Source: an uncultured Caulobacteraceae bacterium
GTDB lineage: Bacteria; Pseudomonadota; Alphaproteobacteria; Caulobacterales; Caulobacteraceae
Direction of reading: 5' to 3'
Assembly: GCA_937138625.1 (NCBI GenBank)
Contig: CAKZPF010000004.1
Span: 186,001-250,000 of the forward strand
Length of the DNA stretch: 64,000 nucleotides
Below are positions 58,468 to 64,000 of this stretch, piece after piece (position 1 is the stretch's first letter; the number at the start of each line of letters is the position of its first letter). A program made the translations under genes and the position numbers. The notes below the pieces were generated by a model. That model was not told the DNA's origin and did not search any database. It worked only from the letters and a program-made list of their open reading frames with translations.

Positions 58468-59067
58468 ATGACCACTGCCAATCACGCCCTGAATTGTATG
58501 ACCCACGCCCTGCAAGAACTCGCCGACCTGCGCGATGGCCGCCTGGATGGTCAGTACACCCAAGCCAACTTCAAAGCCGTTGTGGCGGAAGCCGCAGGCG
58601 CAGATGAGCAGCTGAGCACAAATGAGCTGAGCACATATACCTTTGGCCAATTGAAGGCCTCGGGCACACAGGCCGACTATATGGGCCCTAATCAACTGGC
58701 CTCGGCCACCTATGGCCAAAAACCTGACTTCAGTGTCAGTGTCGATGAGCTGACGGCCAACGCCGAGGCCCGGGCCTACACCCCAGACGATGACATTTGG
58801 CCCAGTTTGCCGGCGTCTACGTCTTCGGGTGGCATCCGCGCAATCTCGGGGGATACGGACCCGGCCGGGTCGTCCGCTGACCATCCTGCGTCTGAGTTTG
58901 GGTCAGACAGGGCCACTGGTGGTGGGCGACGCCCAACGGATGAATACAACACCGATGGGGCCTCTTATGATTATGACACCACCGAGCCTGATCTGAGCAC
59001 CCCTCATCCCACAGACCCAGATCAAACTCTGGAGGAGGCTGGGAATTTGAAGGGCGGCGATTACTAA
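58468..59067 (+). CDS. Small unknown protein, acidic with DDDIWP motif (paralogue 2)
   Basis: The 199-residue protein starts at the ATG 58468 with AAAGGAA upstream; the frame open to 58324 is non-conserved. The N-terminal 45 residues (CMTHALQELADLRDGRLDGQYTQANFKAVV) align by eye with the 59183 protein (IRALADLKDGKADGHYTAANFTQVI): nearly identical spacing of DGxxDGxYTxANF. The middle repeats an STYTFGQL/SATYGQ word. The tail is long, acidic and Asp/Ser/Thr/Pro-rich and contains DDDIWPSLP, like GEDIWPNDD in the protein at 35317. No signal peptide. Function unknown. Confidence 0.78.
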   Translation: MTTANHALNCMTHALQELADLRDGRLDGQYTQANFKAVVAEAAGADEQLSTNELSTYTFGQLKASGTQADYMGPNQLASATYGQKPDFSVSVDELTANAEARAYTPDDDIWPSLPASTSSGGIRAISGDTDPAGSSADHPASEFGSDRATGGGRRPTDEYNTDGASYDYDTTEPDLSTPHPTDPDQTLEEAGNLKGGDY

Positions 59068-59124
59068 GTAACGCCTGCATCATTGGCGGTTGGCAGTCAG
59101 CCCACTGATTATATGACAGTTTCT

Positions 59125-59153
59125 TTGACAGCCTGAACACACTGTGCTAACAG
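59125..59153 (+). promoter_or_regulatory. Promoter of the 59183 gene
   Basis: TTGACA at 59125-59130, 17 bases, TAACAG at 59148-59153. The start site would be near 59160, with AGGGGAAA before the ATG at 59183. Confidence 0.65.
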
Positions 59154-59182
59154 CCAACACCGAGTCGAAAAGGGGAAATCTT

Positions 59183-59854
59183 ATGACGCACGGGTTTTTG
59201 AACGCTACCAGCAATTTCACACTGGCCATTCGCGCTTTGGCGGATTTGAAAGACGGCAAGGCTGATGGTCACTACACCGCTGCCAATTTCACCCAAGTCA
59301 TCAATGATATTGATCGCTTGGATGGGGTGAACGCCGCCGACAAAGGCGATGGGATTTTGACCCGCACCTCGTTGCAGCGTTACGTGACTGAGTTTGAAGA
59401 TGATGGGGATGCTGACTATGCGCACACCCTGGGCATCGCCAAGATTCATGCCGATCTTGCCCAAAGCAATGATAAGACTGAGGTCAAAGAAGCCAATGTT
59501 CGCCGCTTAGCTGCACAAATTGAGATGCGCGAGCGAGACTTGGACACGGCCCTCGAGAACTTTGAACCTCTTCCTCAAGACCAAAAGACTGATGACCAAG
59601 AGACTGATGCCTGGCCTGGCCTGATTGATCCGGGCTTTATCGAAATCCTGCCCGACTTTCCTGGCGTTGAGGCCGCCCACCGCGAACCGGATCTGCCGAA
59701 GATCCCTGGACTGGTTATGCCAGAATGGCCCACAGACAACCTGAAACCAGCCCCCCTGCCCCAGATCATCACCTTGCCCCATCTGCCCGAAGGCGCTCCG
59801 GATTGGCAGGACCTTTTGCAAGACCCTAAAACGCAAAGTGCTGTTTTCGAATAA
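59183..59854 (+). CDS. Small unknown protein with EF-hand-like module and ETDAWPG motif (paralogue 3)
   Basis: The 223-residue protein starts at the ATG 59183 with AGGGGAAA upstream. The N-terminal 65 residues carry LADLKDGKADGHYTAANF and IDRLDGVNAADKGDGILT, the best-preserved copy of the module shared with the 57271 and 58468 proteins. A helical, charged middle (KTEVKEANVRRLAAQIEMRE) follows. The C-terminal third is Pro-rich and contains QETDAWPGLIDPGF, the D-x-W-P type motif. No signal or membrane segment. Calcium binding is suggested only by the spacing of acidic and Gly residues. Confidence 0.78.
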   Translation: MTHGFLNATSNFTLAIRALADLKDGKADGHYTAANFTQVINDIDRLDGVNAADKGDGILTRTSLQRYVTEFEDDGDADYAHTLGIAKIHADLAQSNDKTEVKEANVRRLAAQIEMRERDLDTALENFEPLPQDQKTDDQETDAWPGLIDPGFIEILPDFPGVEAAHREPDLPKIPGLVMPEWPTDNLKPAPLPQIITLPHLPEGAPDWQDLLQDPKTQSAVFE

Positions 59855-59886
59855 GACACACTCCATACCTTAAGGACTTAAACTGT

Positions 59887-60183
59887 ATGACATTTCCCCC
59901 AGATACCCTGAACACCACCGCCACCCAGGATGCCTTGTCCCCGCTGACATCTTTGCATGGGTTGCGGGTAGTTCGGTTTGAAGAGCTCTATAGCAACATC
60001 AAGCACGAGGAAAAGACACCTGCGTCCAATGGTCCTCAGACAACAGAGCCCGCGGGGCCTGAGCCTAAGCATGCCCCTGTTGCGCCCCCCCTTGAGATCG
60101 GTGGTCCACTCCTGGCTATGCCCATTGATCGCACCATCAATACGGGCGAGCATCTGCGCCATGGTGCGCACTTGTTGAAATAA
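59887..60183 (+). CDS. Small unknown protein in the 57-61 kb cluster
   Basis: The 98-residue protein lies 32 bases after the 59183 gene and has AAGGACTT before its ATG, so it is probably cotranscribed. A Thr/Asp-rich N-terminus is followed by a helix (LTSLHGLRVVRFEELYSNIK), a Pro/Glu/Lys linker and a short C-terminal segment (DRTINTGEHLRHGAHLL). It lacks the EF-hand-like module of its neighbours. No family is recognised. Confidence 0.68.
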   Translation: MTFPPDTLNTTATQDALSPLTSLHGLRVVRFEELYSNIKHEEKTPASNGPQTTEPAGPEPKHAPVAPPLEIGGPLLAMPIDRTINTGEHLRHGAHLLK

Positions 60184-60286
60184 CGGATTGACCTCACTCA
60201 TCCTGATGACGCAGATGGCACCCCATATGCGTCTTTTTTATGAATATAAGAACGTGCAAACCTGACAATCTTCTTAAAAGTGTAAC

Positions 60287-60314
60287 TTGACAGCCGTAGG
60301 AATATAAATATAGT
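60287..60314 (+). promoter_or_regulatory. Promoter of the 60350 gene
   Basis: TTGACA at 60287-60292, 16 bases, TATAGT at 60309-60314, both close to consensus. The leader contains AAGGGAG just before the ATG at 60350. Confidence 0.7.
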
Positions 60315-60349
60315 TGAGTCTAAGAACAATATTATTAAGGGAGTCGATT

Positions 60350-60682
60350 ATGTCTGTGAATGGAATCAGCAACAACGCTCAGGCGTTTGCCAAACAAACC
60401 AACTTTGATGACGCCTGCGACCAGGCCAGCGATTGCACACCAGCCCAAGAAGCTGAAGCCCGTGGACAATTGCCATACAGCTGGGATGCCGGACCATCTT
60501 CACAGGTGAACACACCCGAGCAAGCCTACGTCCCCACCGTGATCAATAACAAGGTCAATTATTCAGCCACTGTTGTTGATAACATGCGCTTGGCAGGTGC
60601 AGATTATGGCGTGACCGTGCATGACAATAAACAATTGGCCCTGGCTAGCGATGACTTTCACATCACCCCTGTAAACAATTAA
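60350..60682 (+). CDS. Small unknown protein, monocistronic
   Basis: The 110-residue protein starts at the ATG 60350 with AAGGGAG upstream. It has two Cys in a DDACDQASDC segment, an acidic N-terminal third, and a strand-rich C-terminal half (YVPTVINNKVNYSATVV, YGVTVHDNKQLALA, DFHITPVNN). No signal peptide is present. It has a near-consensus promoter and a strong terminator, so it is a tight single-gene unit, likely well expressed. No family is recognised. Confidence 0.75.
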   Translation: MSVNGISNNAQAFAKQTNFDDACDQASDCTPAQEAEARGQLPYSWDAGPSSQVNTPEQAYVPTVINNKVNYSATVVDNMRLAGADYGVTVHDNKQLALASDDFHITPVNN

Positions 60683-60707
60683 GATATAGATTTCTTTGTA
60701 TTTACAG

Positions 60708-60732
60708 GCCCCGCTTCGGCGGGGCTTTTTTT
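60708..60732 (+). terminator. Rho-independent terminator after the 60350 gene
   Basis: GCCCCGC, loop TTCG, GCGGGGC, then seven T. This is a textbook stem with a stable UUCG tetraloop and U-run. Confidence 0.93.
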
Positions 60733-60815
60733 ATACTTACGGCTAGGAGCGTCCCTTCCTTCTGACCATGTGCCATCTCTCTATCAGTCCAGGTCAAGCC
60801 AATGTAATTATGAAA

Positions 60816-60843
60816 AAAGCCGTGGATCGATAACCACGGCTTT
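60816..60843 (-). terminator. Rho-independent terminator of the petABC operon
   Basis: AAAGCCGTGG (60816-60825) and CCACGGCTTT (60834-60843) form a ten-base stem with an eight-base loop. On the minus strand it is followed by TTTCAT, giving a U-run six long when the last stem bases are included. It lies 26 bases after the petC stop. Confidence 0.88.
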
Positions 60844-60868
60844 GATCACTTGGATAATGTCGGCAAGC

Positions 60869-61735
60869 CTAGTGCTTGATATCCCGCCACAAGGTGCGAT
60901 AGGAGCCGTACAGCAACAGCGCCAAAATGCCCAGGAACAGCATGACGCCAAACCCGAGCCGCTTGCGCTCTTCCATTTTGGGCTCGGCGGCCCAAGCCAA
61001 GAATGTCACCAAGTCTTTGGACATTTGCTCGACGGTCGCGGGCGTGCCATCGGAATAGGTCACAATGTCGTCAATCAAGGGCGGCGCCATCGAGATAAAG
61101 CCACCCTTTGGCGCATGACCTTCCCCTTTCCAATAGGCCTTCAGGTCGCCAGGAAAGTACGCATTATAGTACTGCCCCACAGGCACATTCAGACCCGCTG
61201 GCGGCTCATAATAGCCCGTCAGCAGACTATAGATATAATTGGCGCCATTGGGACGCGCCTTGACGATCACGCTCATATCCGGCGGCAAAGCCTGATTGTT
61301 GGCTGCGCGCGCGGCGTTGTCATTGGGGAATGGGGAAACAAACCGGTCAGCAGGGCGCCCAGGGCGCTCGAACATATCCCCCACCTCGTCTGGGCCATCT
61401 GTGATGACCTGCTCGGCGGCTATGGCTTTGACCACAGGGTTATCGTTGGGATTGTCGAAATGCTTCAGCTCGTCACCGATTTTCACGTACTCAAAGGGAC
61501 CACCCTTTTCACCCAGCGCGCGATAGCTCAGCAGCTTCATGCTGTGGCAGGCGGCGCAGACCTCTTTGTACACTTGGAAACCCCGCTGCATGGCGGCACG
61601 ATCAAAGGTCCCAAAGGGGCCTGAGAAGCTCCACTCGACATCCTTGGGCTGCTTCGCATAGCCCGCGGCATCCGCAGGCGATGCCAGGGACAGCGCCAGG
61701 GCCGAGGCCAAACCCAGAAACAGTGTCTTCTTCAT
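60869..61735 (-). CDS. petC: Cytochrome c1 of the bc1 complex
   Basis: Cytochrome c1 passes electrons from the Rieske protein to cytochrome c. The 288-residue product has a signal peptide (MKKTLFLGLASALALSLASPADA), the haem motif VCAACHSM (CxxCH), the RPADRFVSPFPNDNAARAANN segment, and the Met ligand region SMAPPL. A C-terminal membrane anchor (LGFGVMLFLGILALLLYGSY) ends WRDIKH. The ATG at 61735 follows the petB stop by one base. It is the last gene of petABC. Confidence 0.96.
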   Translation of the reverse strand: MKKTLFLGLASALALSLASPADAAGYAKQPKDVEWSFSGPFGTFDRAAMQRGFQVYKEVCAACHSMKLLSYRALGEKGGPFEYVKIGDELKHFDNPNDNPVVKAIAAEQVITDGPDEVGDMFERPGRPADRFVSPFPNDNAARAANNQALPPDMSVIVKARPNGANYIYSLLTGYYEPPAGLNVPVGQYYNAYFPGDLKAYWKGEGHAPKGGFISMAPPLIDDIVTYSDGTPATVEQMSKDLVTFLAWAAEPKMEERKRLGFGVMLFLGILALLLYGSYRTLWRDIKH

Positions 61736-61736
61736 C

Positions 61737-62984
61737 TTACTGCCCCTTCTTATCAGATGACAACACAGCCGCTGAAATGCTGGTGGGCACACCCTTAGGC
61801 GTTTCCAGTTTCGCCAGCAGCGGCAGAATGATCAGGAAATAGGCGAAGTAATAGCCCGTGGCAATCTGAGCCACCAAAACGATGGGACCATCCGCCGGCT
61901 GCGATCCACAATAGCCCAGCACCAAGAAGGCGATGATGAACAGGAACCAGAACTGCTTGGCAATGGGGCGATAGCGCATGGACTTGGTTTTGGCGCGATC
62001 CAACCACGGTAGGATAAACAGCAAACCAATCGAGCCAAACATCACCAACACCCCACCCAATTTGTCAGGGACCGCCCGCAACATGGCGTAGAACGGCAGG
62101 AAGTACCACTCCGGCACGATGTGGGCCGGCGTCACTAGCGGATCGGCAGGGATGTAGTTATCGGCATGACCCAAGGCGTTCGGGTTGAAGAACACAAAAG
62201 CCGCAAACAACATCAAGAAGATAACGATCGCGAAGCCATCCTTGACGGTATAATAGGGGTGAAAGGGCACGGTCTCCGACTTGGATTTCACTTCGATGCC
62301 GGTGGGGTTGTTGTTCCCTGGCACGTGCAGCGCCCAAACGTGCAGCGCCACCACCGCGAAAATCACAAACGGCAACAAATAGTGCAGCGAGAAAAAGCGG
62401 TTCAGCGTGGGATTGTCCACCGAGAACCCACCCCACAACCAGGTGGTGATCGACGTCCCCAGGCCTGGGATCAGTTGATCGAACGAGGAGAACAGATTGG
62501 TGATCACCATCGCGCCCCAATAGGACATCTGCCCCCAGGGCAACACATACCCCATAAAGGCCGTCGCCATCATCAACAGGAAGATGATCACGCCCAAGAT
62601 CCACAAGATCTCCCGCGGGGCCTTGTAAGATCCATAATAGAGCCCCCGGGCCATGTGCAGATACACCGCCAGGAAGAACATCGAGGCCCCGTTCGAATGC
62701 ATATACCGCAACAGCCAACCGAAATTCACGTCTCGCATGATGCGCTCGACACTTTGGAAAGCCAGATCGGTATGGGCCACATAGTTCATGGCCAGCACAA
62801 TGCCGGTGATGATTTGCAACACCAAGCACACGGCCAAAATCCCACCAAAGGTCCACCAATAGTTCAGGTTCTTTGGTGTGGGGAAGTCGATCATGGTGTC
62901 ATTGGCGAAACGGATCAACGGCAGGCGCTGATCCAGCCAGGTCTCGAAACCCGGTTTGGGCTTATATGTAGACGGGCCACTCAT
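61737..62984 (-). CDS. petB: Cytochrome b of the bc1 complex
   Basis: Cytochrome b forms the quinol-oxidising and quinone-reducing sites. The 415-residue protein has eight or more membrane spans. Haem-ligand histidines lie in [28 protein letters not shown] and in the [21 protein letters not shown] segment; the Qo-site PEWY motif is present ([18 protein letters not shown]). [14 protein letters not shown] is intact. It is the middle gene of petABC, 14 bases after petA. Confidence 0.97.
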   Translation of the reverse strand: MSGPSTYKPKPGFETWLDQRLPLIRFANDTMIDFPTPKNLNYWWTFGGILAVCLVLQIITGIVLAMNYVAHTDLAFQSVERIMRDVNFGWLLRYMHSNGASMFFLAVYLHMARGLYYGSYKAPREILWILGVIIFLLMMATAFMGYVLPWGQMSYWGAMVITNLFSSFDQLIPGLGTSITTWLWGGFSVDNPTLNRFFSLHYLLPFVIFAVVALHVWALHVPGNNNPTGIEVKSKSETVPFHPYYTVKDGFAIVIFLMLFAAFVFFNPNALGHADNYIPADPLVTPAHIVPEWYFLPFYAMLRAVPDKLGGVLVMFGSIGLLFILPWLDRAKTKSMRYRPIAKQFWFLFIIAFLVLGYCGSQPADGPIVLVAQIATGYYFAYFLIILPLLAKLETPKGVPTSISAAVLSSDKKGQ

Positions 62985-62998
62985 GCGGATATTCCCCC

Positions 62999-63613
62999 TT
63001 AGCCGATTTTGATTTTGGTATCAGACAAAAAGACGTACTCAGGCACCGGCAAATTGGTGGGTGCGGGCCCTTTGCGAATGCGTCCCGAGCTATCATAGTG
63101 CGAGCCGTGACAGGGGCAGAACCAGCCGTTGTACTCGCCGGCACCATCCCCCAAAGGCACACAGCCCAAATGGGTGCAGTTGGCGCTCATGACCAGCCAT
63201 TCCGGACGATAGGTACCATCCGCAGCCGTGGCGCGGTCTTCGTCGGTTTGCGGGTCTTTCAATTGAGACAGAGACACGCTTTGGGCCTCTTCGATCTCGG
63301 CCTTGGTGCGATGGCGGACAAACATCGGCCGACCACGCCACATGACCTTGATTTGCGCCCCTTCAGGGATTTGCGACAAATCCACCTCGGTCGAGGCCAA
63401 GGCCAATGTGTCCCCTGATGGGTTCATTTGATCAACAAAAGGCCAGACCATCAGCGCCCCACCCACCGCAGCGGTTGAAGCCGCGGCGATATGGATAAAA
63501 TCACGACGACCTTCATTAACGGTTTCCGGCGCTGCGGATGTCGTTGACGGTGCCTTTTGTGATTTGGCTGTGGTTTTGGACCCAGATTTCGGCTTCGTTG
63601 TTGCTTTTGCCAC
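62999..63613 (-). CDS. petA: Ubiquinol-cytochrome c reductase Rieske iron-sulfur subunit
   Basis: The 204-residue product carries the [2Fe-2S] cluster that accepts electrons from ubiquinol. The cluster motifs CTHLGCVP and CPCHGSHYD are present. A twin-arginine-type signal/anchor ([23 protein letters not shown]) follows a Lys/Thr/Ser-rich N-terminus of about 35 residues, a little longer than usual. It is first in petABC and divergent from trmL. Confidence 0.96.
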   Translation of the reverse strand: MAKATTKPKSGSKTTAKSQKAPSTTSAAPETVNEGRRDFIHIAAASTAAVGGALMVWPFVDQMNPSGDTLALASTEVDLSQIPEGAQIKVMWRGRPMFVRHRTKAEIEEAQSVSLSQLKDPQTDEDRATAADGTYRPEWLVMSANCTHLGCVPLGDGAGEYNGWFCPCHGSHYDSSGRIRKGPAPTNLPVPEYVFLSDTKIKIG

Positions 63614-63754
63614 CGGTACTGCCCCTTAAGAAAACAGGTTCCTGAACTGAGCGGGACCCAGGTTTCCCCAAATCCTGCAGGCTTGTGTCACCGCACAGGT
63701 TTTGGCACACAGCCCCCTCCTGCACAAGGACACATTTAAACAAAGGGCTTTGGC

Positions 63755-64000
63755 ATGCGTCTTGGATTTTTTCAACCCGATATTCCACAAAATCTGGGTG
63801 CGGCACAACGTCTCTGTGCGGGGTTGGATGTGGACCTGGATGTGGTTTTGCCCTGTGCGTTTCCCTTATCCCACAAGGCCATGAAGCGCGCCGCCTTGGA
63901 TTATGGGCCCCGTGCACGCTTTGAAATCCATGATGACTGGGACATCTATCAACAAAAAATGTCCAACGATGGCCGCCGTCTTGTGCTGTTGACGACACAG
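63755..64000 (+). CDS. trmL: tRNA (cytidine/uridine-34-2'-O)-methyltransferase TrmL (partial)
   Basis: I translated 82 codons from the ATG at 63755 to the window edge with no stop. The product starts MRLGFFQPDIPQNLGAAQRL, then has PCAFPLSHKAMKRAALDYG and a helix-strand ending VLLTTQ. This matches the SPOUT-class TrmL family, which begins with a hydrophobic strand, PxIPxNxG and a KRAxLDYW-type segment. TrmL methylates the wobble nucleotide of certain leucine tRNAs. The knotted SAM site lies beyond the edge. It is divergent from petABC. Confidence 0.85.
   Translation, partial: MRLGFFQPDIPQNLGAAQRLCAGLDVDLDVVLPCAFPLSHKAMKRAALDYGPRARFEIHDDWDIYQQKMSNDGRRLVLLTTQ

Overview
The window looks like alphaproteobacterial chromosome with a mobile island at its left edge. 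Class-level support comes from a DnaG whose zinc ligands are mostly replaced, the gene runs prs-rplY-pth-ychF, lgt-midA-pgeF and ubiK-ybjN-proC, an ELM1-family protein, a nadABC operon behind a palindromic operator, and a petABC (cytochrome bc1) operon. I do not assign a genus. No rRNA, CRISPR array or complete insertion sequence was seen.

Positions 1 to about 9387 are the right-hand part of an integrated element. It carries a type I methyltransferase gene (hsdM, running off the left edge), a 743-base non-coding stretch with duplicated hairpins and operator-like palindromes, an AT-rich gene for a two-copy DUF1566 protein, a small tyrosine-phosphatase-like gene paired with an unknown gene, a VirD4/TraG coupling-protein gene with small partners, and a serine recombinase. 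The recombinase reading frame ends inside a tRNA gene with a CAU anticodon, so this tRNA is the likely attachment site. The other junction lies outside the window.

From 9.4 kb on, the gene content is mostly housekeeping: panD, rpoD and dnaG; carA-carB-greA; an ELM1-like gene and trxB; nadABC; folB behind a SleB-type hydrolase; uvrB; a polyprenyl diphosphate synthase; a WecA/MraY-like transferase and an aspartate aminotransferase; a pterin-type pair followed by uvrC and pgsA; ubiK, ybjN and proC; an EnvZ/OmpR-type pair; ilvE; lgt, midA-like, pgeF, prs, rplY, pth and ychF; apt; petABC; and the start of trmL.

Among these genes are two clusters (34.1-37.3 kb on the minus strand; 57.3-60.7 kb on the plus strand) and one singleton (17.3 kb) of small, mostly acidic, signal-less proteins that I cannot assign to known families. 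Several are paralogues of each other. They share short motifs (a D-x-W-P type tail motif, an EF-hand-like N-terminal module, a VY-x-DG-x-Y hairpin), have clear ribosome-binding sites, and many sit behind near-consensus TTGACA promoters. They are the best candidate here for an undescribed system. Two further unknowns deserve attention: a 387-residue protein with a His-Gly/Asp-Ala-Cys pattern like clan CD (caspase-like) folds, and a beta-barrel-like protein without a signal peptide.
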